From Saprospiraceae bacterium UBA3362 (lineage in GTDB: Bacteria > Bacteroidota > Bacteroidia > Chitinophagales > Saprospiraceae), in the NCBI GenBank assembly GCA_002360455.1, contig DEQQ01000034.1, forward strand, positions 12,471 to 76,470: a stretch of 64,000 nt of DNA, written 5' to 3'. The position numbers and the translations under genes were made by a program. Shown here piece after piece: positions 35,433 through 45,085 of this stretch; position 1 is the first letter of the stretch; each line of letters starts with the position of its first letter. The notes under the pieces are model-generated. The model ran no database searches, was not told the origin of the DNA, and was given only the letters and a program-made list of their open reading frames with translations.

Positions 35433-36392
35433 ATGAAAAATGTATTCCTTTTAGCCTTATGTATATTTACAATGAAGGCCTTTTCACAAGTGAGCTCCTC
35501 TGACCTTCCATTTTCTGACTTACCTCCGGTGAACGAATATGGAAAATGCTATGCAAAATGTAAAATACCGGATGAGTATGAGACTTTTGATGTTCAAGTA
35601 TTAGTAAAAGGAGAAACTAAAAAATTAGTAAAAGTTCCGGCTAAATATGATGTTCAAACAGAGCGCATATTAGTAAAGGAAGCTTCTTCTACATTCAGAA
35701 CAATTCCGGCAACCTATAAAACAGAATCTGAGCAGATATTAGTAGAACCGGAGAAAAAAGTAGTAAAAACTGTACCTGCTAAATACAAAACAGAATCAAG
35801 AAGAATTTTAGTTTCTGAAGCTCACGGTGAGTGGGTAAAAAAGAAAAAAGCGCCAAACTGTCTTTCTCAAAATCCGGAAGATTGCTACATTGTTTGTTAT
35901 GAAGAAATTCCGGCAAAATACAGAACAGAAACTACCACTGTAGAAGTTGAACCTGCAAGAACAATAGAAGAAACTATTCCTGCTCGTTACAAAACAGTAA
36001 GCAAAAGAGTAGTTGATCAACCTGCAAGAACAGAAGAAGTGCCAATTCCAGCAGTATATCAAACGGTAAGCAAAAGAGTAATGGTTGAGCCTGAATCTGT
36101 TAGAGAAGTTGTTACTCCTGCTGTCTATAAAATTGTTAAAGAAAGAAGATTAGTAAAAACCGGAGGATTTACAGTGTGGACTGAAATTCTGTGTGAAGGA
36201 AAAACCACTAACTCAAAAATTTCTGCAGTGCAAAAAGCATTAAAAGCTAAAGGATATTCTGTAGGCGTGATCGATGGAAAAATGGGCTTAAAAACTCAAA
36301 CTGCTCTTAAGCAATTCCAAACTGAAAACGGCTTACCAACCGGAAATTTGAATATCCAAACTCTCCAAGCCTTAGGAATTGACGCAGAATAA
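35433..36392 (+). CDS. Exported Lys/Val-rich repeat protein with C-terminal peptidoglycan-binding domain
   Basis: 319 residues. Signal peptide (about 1-19, ends KAFSQ). Residues about 55-245 consist of six or seven repeats of roughly 24 residues carrying a VPAKYKTESRRILV-like unit (also IPARYKTVSKRVV and IPAVYQTVSKRVMV), rich in Lys, Arg, Glu and Val and likely beta-structured. The repeats are interrupted by an insert with three Cys (APNCLSQNPEDCYIVC). Residues about 258-317 form a PG_binding_1 domain (AVQKALKAKGYSVGVIDG, LKTQTALKQFQ). Probably periplasmic and wall-bound. It follows the SET/ATP-grasp operon but has its own upstream region; a strong terminator follows. Confidence 0.85.
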   Translation: MKNVFLLALCIFTMKAFSQVSSSDLPFSDLPPVNEYGKCYAKCKIPDEYETFDVQVLVKGETKKLVKVPAKYDVQTERILVKEASSTFRTIPATYKTESEQILVEPEKKVVKTVPAKYKTESRRILVSEAHGEWVKKKKAPNCLSQNPEDCYIVCYEEIPAKYRTETTTVEVEPARTIEETIPARYKTVSKRVVDQPARTEEVPIPAVYQTVSKRVMVEPESVREVVTPAVYKIVKERRLVKTGGFTVWTEILCEGKTTNSKISAVQKALKAKGYSVGVIDGKMGLKTQTALKQFQTENGLPTGNLNIQTLQALGIDAE

Positions 36393-36420
36393 ATTGAAAT
36401 CCAAATAATTTGTATAAATG

Positions 36421-36449
36421 AAAAGCTGTCTTCGGGCAGCTTTTTTTTT
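36421..36449 (+). terminator. Intrinsic terminator after the repeat-protein gene
   Basis: AAAAGCTG pairs with CAGCTTTT around a TCTTCGGG loop (UUCG-type), followed by nine T. It lies 28 bp after the stop. Confidence 0.85.
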
Positions 36450-36502
36450 GCACTTATATTAGCTTTAGTTTTCATATCTTTGACAATCAATGCATGTGAA
36501 TC

Positions 36503-36877
36503 ATGTTCTCAAAATCATTTCTTACCATTTCTTTATTGCTACTGGCCAATATCTTCATGACATTTGCTTGGTACGCTCATCTAAAGTTTAAGGAATTTCA
36601 ATGGCTTTCAAAAATCAATATTTTTGGAATAATTTTAATCAGTTGGTTCATAGCCTTTTTTGAATATTGCGTACAAGTTCCTGCCAATAAAATTGGATAT
36701 ATGGGAGAAAGTGGACCTTTTAGTTTGTTTCAATTGAAAATTATTCAAGAAGTCATCACCTTGATTGTTTTTACTGTTTTTGCTCTAATTTTTTTTCGAA
36801 CTGAACAATTAAAACTCAATCATCTTTACAGCTTTATCTGTTTAATTGCAGCGGTTTATTTCGCTTTTAAAAAATAA
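36503..36877 (+). CDS. DUF486 (DMT-type) small membrane protein
   Basis: 124 residues with four membrane helices (about 6-24, 40-58, 78-98, 104-121). The motif FFEYCVQVPANKIGY followed by LFQLKIIQEVITLIVFTVFA is diagnostic of DUF486, a family related to small drug/metabolite transporters. No substrate is known. Its stop lies 5 bp before the priA TTG, so it is probably co-transcribed with priA. Confidence 0.88.
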   Translation: MFSKSFLTISLLLLANIFMTFAWYAHLKFKEFQWLSKINIFGIILISWFIAFFEYCVQVPANKIGYMGESGPFSLFQLKIIQEVITLIVFTVFALIFFRTEQLKLNHLYSFICLIAAVYFAFKK

Positions 36878-36882
36878 TTCAT

Positions 36883-39324
36883 TTGATTGTACAGCTTATA
36901 CTTCCTCTCAACATTGGAGAAACCTATTCTTACTTTGTAAATGATGATCTGTCTCCATTTATTCAAATAGGGGTTCGAGTTGAAGTAGAATTTGGAAAAA
37001 GAAAACACTATTCTGCTATAGTAGAATCTTTTTCTAACGAAGTCCCCACTAGAAAATTAAAATCCATCATCCAAGTGATTGATGAAAAACCCATAATAAG
37101 TGAAAAACAAATAGCATTATGGAAATGGATTGCAAATTATTACATGGCAAGTTTGGGAGAAATCATGAATTGCGCACTCCCTGCTCAATTGAAACTGAAT
37201 AGCGAATTAAGAGTTGCTTTAGCCGACTCCGATTTCCAAATTCCAAAGGATTGCACAGAGGAGGAATATCAAATTTTGGAAGCTCTTCAACTGCGACATG
37301 AACTCAGAATAAGCGAGATCCAAGCCTTTTTACAAAAACAGATGATCATGAAAGTGATCCAACAAATGTTAAAAAATCAATGGATCATAGTTTATGATTT
37401 CTTGGAAGAACAGGCTGATGTTCCTTTGATTTCCTGGATTAAAATAAACAGCCAACTGTTAACCAACCAAATCGAATTAAATAACCAGCTCAACAAAATT
37501 CAAAAATCCGAAAAGCAGTCAAGGTCTATTTTATTTCTTCTGCAAAAAAACAAATTACAGGATGTTTGGATTAAAAGGAGTGAATTGCAATCCGGAAGTC
37601 AAACTGAGTCTGCTACTACAAATCAACTCCTCAAGAAGTCAATCTATGAGGAAATTCTGCTATCTAAATTCTCAAGTCCAAATGCTCAATTGAACTCTAC
37701 TATTGTTCATTTGACCACCGAGCAATTAAAGTCCTATCATGAAATCAAGACGGCATTCCTCTCCGACAAACATGCTTTACTTCATGGTGTCACAGGAAGT
37801 GGAAAAACCTTAATTTATATAAAACTCATTCAAGAGACTATTGCTGCTGGAAAACAGGTCTTATATCTTGTTCCGGAAATTGCGCTTACTACACAACTTA
37901 TTCTACGACTAAAAGATTATTTCGGAGAAAATCTTCTTGATTACCATGCCCAACAATATGGCAAAAACAAGCTTGCAATATGGAAAGAAGTATTAAACTC
38001 ATATCCTTTAATTATTGGAGCAAGATCAAGCCTATTTTTACCTTTTACCAATTTAGGATTAATCATTGTTGATGAAGAACATGATTCATCCTACAAGCAA
38101 AATGATCCGGCTCCATATTATAATGCTCGAGATTGTGCCTATTATTTAGCAAAGCAATTTGCCGCAAATTTACTCCTTGGTTCTGCCACTCCTTCGTTGG
38201 AAAGTCTCCAAAATTGCAAAGAAAACAAACTGCAATTGGTAGAGCTCAAGAACAGATATGAAAATACAGCTCTTCCAAAAATTGACTTAATTTCATTAAA
38301 ACAGGCACAACAGTTTGGGCAAATAAAAGGAAGTTTCACTCAATCTACCATAGATAAAATCCAAAAAACACTCGAAGCCAAAGAACAGATCCTAATTTTT
38401 AGAAACAGAAGAGGATACTCTCCTGTATTGAAGTGTATGCATTGTCAATATGAAGAATGTTGTGATCGATGCGATATCCATCTCACCTTACATAAATTAA
38501 AACATCGTCTGCAATGCCACATTTGCAACGCATCCAAACCTATTCCAACTGTTTGTCCGGAATGTCATCAAAACAGTCTTCAACAGATCGGAATGGGCAC
38601 AGAAAAATTGGAAGAAGAAATAGCCTTATTATTTCCTACCGCACGTATTGCCCGCATGGATCTAGACACGACAAGAGGAAGGAAAGCGCAACAACAACTC
38701 ATTGAACGATTTCAAGATCATGAATATGATATCCTTGTTGGAACTCAAATGATCACCAAAGGATTGGATTTTGATGAAGTGAGTTTAGTTATTATTGTAC
38801 AGGCAGATCAAATGATGTTTTATCCCGATTTTAGATCATTTGAAAAAACTTTCCAAACCATCACACAGGTATCAGGGAGAAGCGGAAGGCGACGAAAACA
38901 AGGCGAAGTTTTAATTCAAACCCATTCTATACATCATCCCTTATTAAACTATATAAAAGAAAATAATTTTGATCAATTTTTAGACAAAGAGCTAAAAGAA
39001 AGAGCACAGTTTCATTATCCTCCCTTCACCAAGTTAATTGTGATTACCATAAGACATCTGAAACAACAGGTATGTGAACAATTTGCCAATACTCTTCATC
39101 TAAACTTGGTTTCATCACTTACTCATCACAGAGTTTTAGGACCATCAGACCCATATCCAAGCAAAGCAAAAGGTTTATATCTAAAAGAAATCCTTGTCAA
39201 AATGGAGAAAAACAATCAATCCATCCTTGGCATTAAAGAGAAAGTTAAAGAAGCCATTTTCTCAACCAAAAAAATAGATGGTTTATCATCTGTAAAAGTG
39301 AAGATCAATGTAGATCCTCTATAA
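36883..39324 (+). CDS. priA: Primosomal protein N' (PriA helicase)
   Basis: Restarts stalled replication forks by unwinding and loading the replicative helicase. The N-terminal DNA-binding domain (about 1-100) is followed by a superfamily-2 helicase with Walker A GVTGSGKT near residue 305, Walker B DEEHD near 395, and GSATPSLES. The zinc-binding region has CMHCQYEECCDRC, CHICNA and CPECHQ (about 517-560). Motifs V-VI include VGTQMITKGLDF and QVSGRSGRR. The start is TTG at 36883, 5 bp after DUF486; no ATG fits. Its 3' end overlaps the convergent GH3-like gene by 6 bp. Confidence 0.96.
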   Translation: MIVQLILPLNIGETYSYFVNDDLSPFIQIGVRVEVEFGKRKHYSAIVESFSNEVPTRKLKSIIQVIDEKPIISEKQIALWKWIANYYMASLGEIMNCALPAQLKLNSELRVALADSDFQIPKDCTEEEYQILEALQLRHELRISEIQAFLQKQMIMKVIQQMLKNQWIIVYDFLEEQADVPLISWIKINSQLLTNQIELNNQLNKIQKSEKQSRSILFLLQKNKLQDVWIKRSELQSGSQTESATTNQLLKKSIYEEILLSKFSSPNAQLNSTIVHLTTEQLKSYHEIKTAFLSDKHALLHGVTGSGKTLIYIKLIQETIAAGKQVLYLVPEIALTTQLILRLKDYFGENLLDYHAQQYGKNKLAIWKEVLNSYPLIIGARSSLFLPFTNLGLIIVDEEHDSSYKQNDPAPYYNARDCAYYLAKQFAANLLLGSATPSLESLQNCKENKLQLVELKNRYENTALPKIDLISLKQAQQFGQIKGSFTQSTIDKIQKTLEAKEQILIFRNRRGYSPVLKCMHCQYEECCDRCDIHLTLHKLKHRLQCHICNASKPIPTVCPECHQNSLQQIGMGTEKLEEEIALLFPTARIARMDLDTTRGRKAQQQLIERFQDHEYDILVGTQMITKGLDFDEVSLVIIVQADQMMFYPDFRSFEKTFQTITQVSGRSGRRRKQGEVLIQTHSIHHPLLNYIKENNFDQFLDKELKERAQFHYPPFTKLIVITIRHLKQQVCEQFANTLHLNLVSSLTHHRVLGPSDPYPSKAKGLYLKEILVKMEKNNQSILGIKEKVKEAIFSTKKIDGLSSVKVKINVDPL

Positions 39325-40818
39325 GGTGTACTGCATCAAACTGTCTGCATGCTTACGGTCATTACTCAATCTAGGAACCTTAAATTGCTCTCCATATTTA
39401 CCAATAGAGATTAAATAATTTTTAAATCCATCCGTTTTAACTACACGGATTTTCAAGTTTTGCAATATTTGATTTGTAATTAAATCTTTATAGTAAGTAT
39501 TTTTTTGAATAAGTTGTTTGTTGATTTCCTGTGCAATTTCATCAAGGTTAGAAGGTGCAGTTTTAAATTCAATAAACCATTCATGGTATGGCAATTCACC
39601 CTCTAAAGGATTCACTTGAGGAGCAACACTATATTCTGTAAGTTGAAAACCAAATTTAGATTGAGCCATTGTTATGGCGTGATCTATCTCACTTGATATA
39701 ACGTGTTCTCCAAATGCAGAAATGTACTGACTTACTCTTCCTGATACTCTAATTTTATATGGAGATAAAGATGTAAACTGTACCAAATCGCCTATCACAT
39801 AAGACCACAATCCGGCATTGCTGCTAAGGATGATGGCATAGTCGACTCCAATTTGCACTTCATTTAAAGTCAATCGCTGAGGGTTATTTTTGTTCACTTC
39901 CGAAAAAGGAACAAACTCATAAAAAATTCCTGAGTTGCATAGCAATAACAAACCATCATCTTGCGGATCATTCTGATATGCAAAAAAACCTTCGCTTGCC
40001 GGATAAGTTTCCAGCATAGTGATAGGCTTGCCCAAAAGTTGATTTAATCTTTTCTTATAAGGATTAAAATTTACACCGCCATGAATATACAACTCAAGGT
40101 TAGGAAAAACTTCGGCTATACTTTCCCTACCGCTTATCTCCAAAGTTCTTTCTAATAACATCTGGATCCAAGGAGGGATTCCGCTGATAACACGCAGATC
40201 ATGACTTAATAATTGCTGGATCATAAGATCCACTTTTTTCTCCCAAACAGGTTCAGAGTTCACTTTTCCGTCCGGCAGCTTATTCTTTTGAAACCAGGCA
40301 GGAATTTCATGATTTACTATTCCTGACAATCTTCCAATCAATATCCCATTTTCTTTCTCCAACACCGGAGAGCCACTCAAGAATAACATTTTTCCGGCAA
40401 ATGCATTGCTCTGTTTGTGATGGACTAAATAGGAAAAAAGAGCATTTCGTGCACTATTGATATGATTGGGAATAGATGCTTTGGTGATTGGAATATATTT
40501 TGTACCGCTTGTCGTCCCTGAGGTCTTTGCCAAATATTTTGGCTTTCCCGGCCAGAGGATATCTTTTTCTCCATTTTTTACCTGTTCAAAAAAGGACCTA
40601 TTGGTTTCGTAATCCCCTATCCCTACTCTACTTTGGTAATCTTGTATGGTTTGAATCGAACCAAAATGATGTTGCTTCCCAAACTCAGTATTCTTAGCCT
40701 TAGAAATCAACATTTGAAAAATCTTCTCCTGATTCTGAACTGCCTTTTTTGCCTGTTGCATCTCAGATTGATATGCTTTGTTGGCAACCGTATGAATGAT
40801 ACTTGTCCAAATACTCAT
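39319..40818 (-). CDS. GH3-family acyl-adenylate-forming protein
   Basis: 499 residues, homologous to plant GH3 auxin-conjugating enzymes; bacterial members are uncharacterised adenylating (acyl-AMP) enzymes. The phosphate loop TSGTTSGTKYIP lies near residue 105, with AMP-site segments MLETYPASEGFFAYQ (about 265-280) and YVIGDLVQFTS (about 340). The ATG at 40816-40818 is chosen because the TTG three codons upstream lies inside a TACCTTTG -7 box. Downstream of a LolA-like gene (42 bp) with its own promoter. In Bacteroidota this family occurs near lipid and envelope genes; the substrate here is unknown. Confidence 0.9.
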   Translation of the reverse strand: MSIWTSIIHTVANKAYQSEMQQAKKAVQNQEKIFQMLISKAKNTEFGKQHHFGSIQTIQDYQSRVGIGDYETNRSFFEQVKNGEKDILWPGKPKYLAKTSGTTSGTKYIPITKASIPNHINSARNALFSYLVHHKQSNAFAGKMLFLSGSPVLEKENGILIGRLSGIVNHEIPAWFQKNKLPDGKVNSEPVWEKKVDLMIQQLLSHDLRVISGIPPWIQMLLERTLEISGRESIAEVFPNLELYIHGGVNFNPYKKRLNQLLGKPITMLETYPASEGFFAYQNDPQDDGLLLLCNSGIFYEFVPFSEVNKNNPQRLTLNEVQIGVDYAIILSSNAGLWSYVIGDLVQFTSLSPYKIRVSGRVSQYISAFGEHVISSEIDHAITMAQSKFGFQLTEYSVAPQVNPLEGELPYHEWFIEFKTAPSNLDEIAQEINKQLIQKNTYYKDLITNQILQNLKIRVVKTDGFKNYLISIGKYGEQFKVPRLSNDRKHADSLMQYTL

Positions 40819-40824
40819 AGAAGA

Positions 40825-40832
40825 CAAAGGTA
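40825..40832 (-). promoter_or_regulatory. -7 box (TACCTTTG) of the GH3-like gene
   Basis: Exact TAnnTTTG match on the minus strand, ending 6 bp before the ATG, so the mRNA would be leaderless or nearly so. Confidence 0.55.
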
Positions 40833-40860
40833 AGAAAAAATGACCAATAGCAATTTGAAA

Positions 40861-41541
40861 TTACCTTAAATCCTCCACATGGACTCCCGGAAATTTGGCA
40901 GCCGAGAAGGTAAAATCTTTTTGGGTAAACTTTACTGATTGATTATGTTTTTTAAACAGGATGGTAATGCGATCTCCATTCTTTTCATAAAACTTTACCT
41001 GCTTAATTTGATTGGTCTTTGAATCGATAAATAATTTAATTTTAAATAAACTTATATTTTTATCCAAAGGCTTAAAATCAACTACATTGCAATTGACATT
41101 TTGAATTTTTTCTACCCCTTCTAATCTAAAATCGAACTTCCCGTTTTTTGAATAATCCAGTAAGGTTTTTGGATGAAAATTGAGTTCATCAATGGAAGGA
41201 GCCGTAATTTGGATTTCCTTATTCTTTTTTAGGTAGGTATATTGCGCTAAACCGTCATACAAAATCCATTGATCTTGCAAATCCAATTCAAACTGATCTC
41301 CAAGCAGGCGATAGCTTCCATTTTGAACGGTTGGCTTGGATTCTGCTGCAGTATATTCATACTGAAAACTAAGCTCAAGGGCTTTTGCAGAAGCATAATA
41401 TTTCTCAGCCTTCTTTAATATTGAAGCAGCTTGAGGATCTGGCTTTCCGTATAAAAACGAAATACTAAAAACAAGCATAAGCAGAGATCCAATACTTTTT
41501 TCTTGTCCCCGAGAAATTGCAGAAAATCTTGAATAATCCAT
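40861..41541 (-). CDS. LolA-like outer-membrane lipoprotein carrier protein
   Basis: 226 residues. A hydrophobic signal segment (SLLMLVFSISFLYG) ends near residue 32. The remainder follows the LolA/LppX fold: LKKAEKYYASAKALELSFQYEY, then alternating beta strands (NGSYRLLGDQFELDL, WILYDGLAQYTYL) and a final KQVKFYEKNGDRITILFKK. LolA carries lipoproteins from the inner to the outer membrane. Bacteroidota have several paralogues, so this copy may be specialised. A TACTTTTG box lies 22 bp upstream with a well-spaced TTG (-33). Confidence 0.82.
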   Translation of the reverse strand: MDYSRFSAISRGQEKSIGSLLMLVFSISFLYGKPDPQAASILKKAEKYYASAKALELSFQYEYTAAESKPTVQNGSYRLLGDQFELDLQDQWILYDGLAQYTYLKKNKEIQITAPSIDELNFHPKTLLDYSKNGKFDFRLEGVEKIQNVNCNVVDFKPLDKNISLFKIKLFIDSKTNQIKQVKFYEKNGDRITILFKKHNQSVKFTQKDFTFSAAKFPGVHVEDLR

Positions 41542-41563
41542 AATAACGATTTATTAATTAGAA

Positions 41564-41592
41564 CAAAAGTATGACAATTGGCTTATTTTCAA
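41564..41592 (-). promoter_or_regulatory. Promoter of the LolA-like gene (-33 TTG, -7 TACTTTTG)
   Basis: TACTTTTG at 41564-41571 and, about 18 bp upstream on the minus strand, TTG near 41590-41592. Both elements and the spacing fit the Bacteroidota housekeeping promoter, the best complete example in the window. Confidence 0.6.
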
Positions 41593-41665
41593 TATGTTAA
41601 AAGTTTATTAATTTTTTTAAGAGAGAAATTTCAAAACACAGTATCTTCACGGGAAGGAAAACAAC

Positions 41666-42394
41666 ATGGCAGAATTAAACTTACTTTTTGGTCCTTCATC
41701 AGGTTTTCAAGCCTATTCTGCTTATCATTGGATTCCCATATCGCTATGGATATGTCTTACGGTAATTTGGATTGCCATGACAAAAAATTTGAATGAACAG
41801 CTAAAAAATAAACAGGCTTTACTTTTTTCCATAATATTAAGTTCTGCAATCATTCTCACCATGATTGCTAAAATAATAATGCAAAAATTTGATGTAGCAA
41901 CAGACCTTCCTTTTCATTTGTGCAATATATTGGCACTCATTTATCCTATCGCTTTAAAATTGAATAAATCTTGGTTTTTTGGAATGCTTTACTATTGGGT
42001 TTTGGCTGGAACCTTACAGGCCATTTTTACACCGGATCTCAAGGAGATGCCGCCCAATTTTATTTATTTCAGATATTGGCTGGTGCATTGTGGACTTGTC
42101 AGTTTACTCTTTTTTGGACTCATTAATTTGAAATGGAAGGTCACTTTCAAAAACATAACTCATGCTCTCCTGGGCGCTAATGTTTACATGATCTTTTCAT
42201 TGATTATCAATTTCATCACCAATGGCAATTATTTTTTCACCATGAGAAAACCGGAAGCCAAATCACTCATGGATTATATTGGTCCTTGGCCCTGGTATTT
42301 GCTCACAGGACAATTGGTAATGCTTATATTATTTGTTTTACTTTATATCCCATTTTATTTTATAAACAAGAAAAAATATTCTATTCCCTCATGA
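41666..42394 (+). CDS. TIGR02206/YwaF-like six-helix membrane protein
   Basis: 242 residues with six to seven membrane helices. Family signatures are LPFHLCNILALIYPIAL, QAIFTPDL, FIYFRYWLVHCGLV, and the terminal SLMDYIGPWPWYLL. The function of the family is unknown. The stop TGA overlaps the next ATG (ATGA), so it is coupled to a thioredoxin-like lipoprotein. Divergent from the LolA-like gene. The ATG at 41666 fits the family N-terminus. Confidence 0.88.
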   Translation: MAELNLLFGPSSGFQAYSAYHWIPISLWICLTVIWIAMTKNLNEQLKNKQALLFSIILSSAIILTMIAKIIMQKFDVATDLPFHLCNILALIYPIALKLNKSWFFGMLYYWVLAGTLQAIFTPDLKEMPPNFIYFRYWLVHCGLVSLLFFGLINLKWKVTFKNITHALLGANVYMIFSLIINFITNGNYFFTMRKPEAKSLMDYIGPWPWYLLTGQLVMLILFVLLYIPFYFINKKKYSIPS

Positions 42395-43710
42395 AGTTCC
42401 CATCTCTATATTTTTTGGCCCTCTTTAGTGTTTTTTCGTGCATACACATTCCCAATCAATATAATAGTTTAGCTCCCGGAATTTGGCGTGGAGAATTTGT
42501 ATTGAATGATCAAAATCAAATCATCATTACCAAAGGAAAAGATGAAGTTATCACAAGAGATGTCAGCCCCGAAAAAAAGAAATTTACTATTCCCTGCAAT
42601 TTTATGGTTTATTACAATTTAGAAAAACAAGCTCAAATTGTATGGATTAATGGAAAAGACAGCATTGTCTCCAAGGAAGTCTACGTAGGAAGAAATGGAA
42701 AAACCGGCGAAGACACGTTTTTAATTGAAATGCATCCTTATGACGCGTGCATTAAAGGAATATTTGATAACGACCAGATGAAGGGTAACTTTATAGTAAG
42801 AGATAAGAAAAATTACAGCATCCCATTTCAAGCTAAATTTGCACAAAACTATAGATTTGAAAAAAATCCCATTTCTACATTCCAATCCGTTGCGGGAGAA
42901 TGGCAGGTGAATTTTATTGAAGATGATAGTACATCTTTTGCCGCTGTAGGAGAATTTACACAAGATAGAGACAGGATACAAGGAACCTTCAGAACCGAAA
43001 CAGGTGATTTTGGCTTCCTGGAAGGACAGGCCAATGGCAACAGTTTTAAATTGTCTTGTTTTGATGGTGCCCATGTTTTTCTTTTTGATGGAGTTATTGA
43101 CAAAGACAGTATATATGGTGATTTTTACTCCGGCAATCATTTCAAATGCAAATTCCAAGGAAAAAGAACAAATTCAGGGTTGCTAAAAAATGCTAATGAA
43201 ATTGCAAAAATAAAATCCAATCAAGCTTTTATTTTTCAATTTGAAAATCAAGATGGAAAAATGATTACCAATAATGCTGAGGAATACAAGGATAAAATAA
43301 AAATTGTCCAACTTTCAGGGACCTGGTGCCCGAATTGTAAAGATGAAAGTAATTTTTTAAAAACATACTTGGAAAATAATCCCAATGCTCCCATTTCAGT
43401 TTTTGCAATCTTTTTTGAACGAAGCGCAGATAAAACAAAAGCACTTCAGCGTATAAAAAATTATAAAGATCAAATGCAAATTCCTTATAACACTCTTTAC
43501 GGAGGAATTTCTAATAGAGACAGTGCTTCAAGTAAAATACCTGCTATTGACCAAATTCATGCTTTTCCTACGCTGCTTTATTTGAATCAACAAAATCAAA
43601 TTGTAAAAGTACATACAGGGTTTGATGGTCCGGCAACATCAAAATATAAAGAATTTGCTGAGGATTTTCATAATACGATTGAGCGATTATCCAACTCCAA
43701 TAAAAATTAA
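42391..43710 (+). CDS. Thioredoxin-fold (TlpA-like) lipoprotein
   Basis: 439 residues anchored as a lipoprotein (lipobox ALFSVFSC, Cys at 17). Residues about 25-270 hold beta-rich repeats with no clear family, some carrying a GxWRGEF / GEWQVNF pattern. The C-terminal 150 residues are a thioredoxin-like domain with the redox motif GTWCPNCKDE near residue 313. The CPNC dipeptide pair suggests a reductive or thiol-oxidoreductase role in the periplasm. Start ATG 42391, overlapping the previous stop; a longer upstream reading would lie inside the neighbour. Client is unknown. Confidence 0.85.
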   Translation: MKFPSLYFLALFSVFSCIHIPNQYNSLAPGIWRGEFVLNDQNQIIITKGKDEVITRDVSPEKKKFTIPCNFMVYYNLEKQAQIVWINGKDSIVSKEVYVGRNGKTGEDTFLIEMHPYDACIKGIFDNDQMKGNFIVRDKKNYSIPFQAKFAQNYRFEKNPISTFQSVAGEWQVNFIEDDSTSFAAVGEFTQDRDRIQGTFRTETGDFGFLEGQANGNSFKLSCFDGAHVFLFDGVIDKDSIYGDFYSGNHFKCKFQGKRTNSGLLKNANEIAKIKSNQAFIFQFENQDGKMITNNAEEYKDKIKIVQLSGTWCPNCKDESNFLKTYLENNPNAPISVFAIFFERSADKTKALQRIKNYKDQMQIPYNTLYGGISNRDSASSKIPAIDQIHAFPTLLYLNQQNQIVKVHTGFDGPATSKYKEFAEDFHNTIERLSNSNKN

Positions 43711-43728
43711 GAAAACAATATTAAATTA

Positions 43729-44493
43729 ATGAAAACAGTTCTCATCACAGGTGCAAGCTCCGGAATAGGAAGAGCGATTGCAAAAGCATTTGCAGCCTAC
43801 CCGGAATATCAACTGATCCTCTGTGCAAGAAGAAAAGAAAAACTGGAAGCCTTAGCACAGCAACTGCCACATACAAAAATTCATTTATTAACTTTTGATG
43901 TAAGAGATTTCCAAGAATGTAAATCTGCAATTAGCTCTCTCCCCGACTCATTTGGAAAAGTGGACATTCTGATCAATAATGCAGGCTTGGCATTAGGTCT
44001 TGATCCAATTCAAGAAGGCAATGTTGATCATTGGGAAACCATGATTGACACGAATGTCAAAGGCTTGTTGTATATGACAAAAATTGTAAGTCCTATTATG
44101 ATTGCTCAAAAATCAGGACATATTATCAATATTTGCAGCACAGCAGGCAAAGAAGTTTATCCCAAAGGCAATGTTTATTGTGCGAGTAAATTTGCAGTAG
44201 ATGCCTTGACCAAATCCATTCGTCAGGATCTTTTTGCTCACAATATCAGAGTAAGTCAAGTTGCTCCGGGGCATGTAGAAGAAACTGAGTTTGCAATTAA
44301 CAGATTTGAAGGTGATAGTATAAAAGCCAATATTTATTCTGATTTTAATGCCCTTAAACCGGATGATGTGGCAGATGCTGTTTACTTTTTGGCAACGAGA
44401 CCTGCACATGTAAATATTCAGGATATTTTAATGATGAGCACCCAGCAAGCCTCATCAACAATAGTCGACAGAACAGGCAGAAGATTTGATTAA
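43729..44493 (+). CDS. Short-chain dehydrogenase (YdfG-like)
   Basis: 254-residue NAD(P)-dependent oxidoreductase of the classical SDR family. The nucleotide motif TGASSGIGRAIA is at the N-terminus; NNAGLALG near residue 85; catalytic Ser in ICSTAGKEVYPKG and Tyr/Lys in YCASK near 150. It resembles YdfG (3-hydroxy acid/serine dehydrogenase, malonic semialdehyde reductase), but substrate cannot be read from sequence. It lies 18 bp after the thioredoxin-like gene and 3 bp before a pseudouridine synthase. Confidence 0.92.
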   Translation: MKTVLITGASSGIGRAIAKAFAAYPEYQLILCARRKEKLEALAQQLPHTKIHLLTFDVRDFQECKSAISSLPDSFGKVDILINNAGLALGLDPIQEGNVDHWETMIDTNVKGLLYMTKIVSPIMIAQKSGHIINICSTAGKEVYPKGNVYCASKFAVDALTKSIRQDLFAHNIRVSQVAPGHVEETEFAINRFEGDSIKANIYSDFNALKPDDVADAVYFLATRPAHVNIQDILMMSTQQASSTIVDRTGRRFD

Positions 44494-44496
44494 ATT

Positions 44497-45069
44497 ATGA
44501 AGTATTACTTTGCAATTTTCAAACCGTATGAAGTTCTTTGTCAATTTACTCCGGAAAAAGAGTCGGACCTAACTCTTAAAAATTTATTCGATTTCCCGAC
44601 GGATGTGTACCCTATTGGTAGATTGGATAAGGATAGTGAAGGATTACTTTTTCTAACCAATGACAATGCATGGAAAAATTGGATCACTAATCCTAAAAAC
44701 AAAATCTCTAAAACTTATTTTTGTCAACTTGAAGGAGCGATTACGGCATCAGCCATAGAAATGCTGGTTGCCGGACCAATCATCACCGTGAATGGTAAAA
44801 AATACAAAACTCAAAATTGCAAAGCAACACAGATCCCCGAGCCACCATCGATTCCCGAACGTTCTACTCCCATCAGGTATAGAAAAACAGTCCCAACGAG
44901 TTGGATATCCATTAGCATAGAGGAAGGAAAAAATAGACAGGTTAGAAAAATGTGCGCCGCCATTGGGTTTCCGGTATTGCGTTTAATCCGATACTCCATA
45001 GGCAACTTTAGCTTGGATTTGTTAAAATCAAAACAAATCAAAGAATTTAAAACAAAACCCATAGTTTAA
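44497..45069 (+). CDS. RNA pseudouridine synthase (RsuA/RluE type)
   Basis: 190 residues lacking an S4 domain, which is the RluE-like layout. The catalytic motif GRLDKDSEGLL (Asp near residue 44) is intact; the closing EGKNRQVRKMCAAIGFPVLRLIR motif is present. Family members isomerise a single uridine in ribosomal RNA; RluE acts on 23S U2457, but the specific target here is inferred. The start is 3 bp after the SDR stop, so it belongs to the same operon. Confidence 0.9.
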   Translation: MKYYFAIFKPYEVLCQFTPEKESDLTLKNLFDFPTDVYPIGRLDKDSEGLLFLTNDNAWKNWITNPKNKISKTYFCQLEGAITASAIEMLVAGPIITVNGKKYKTQNCKATQIPEPPSIPERSTPIRYRKTVPTSWISISIEEGKNRQVRKMCAAIGFPVLRLIRYSIGNFSLDLLKSKQIKEFKTKPIV

Positions 45070-45085
45070 TTATTTTGATATCATC

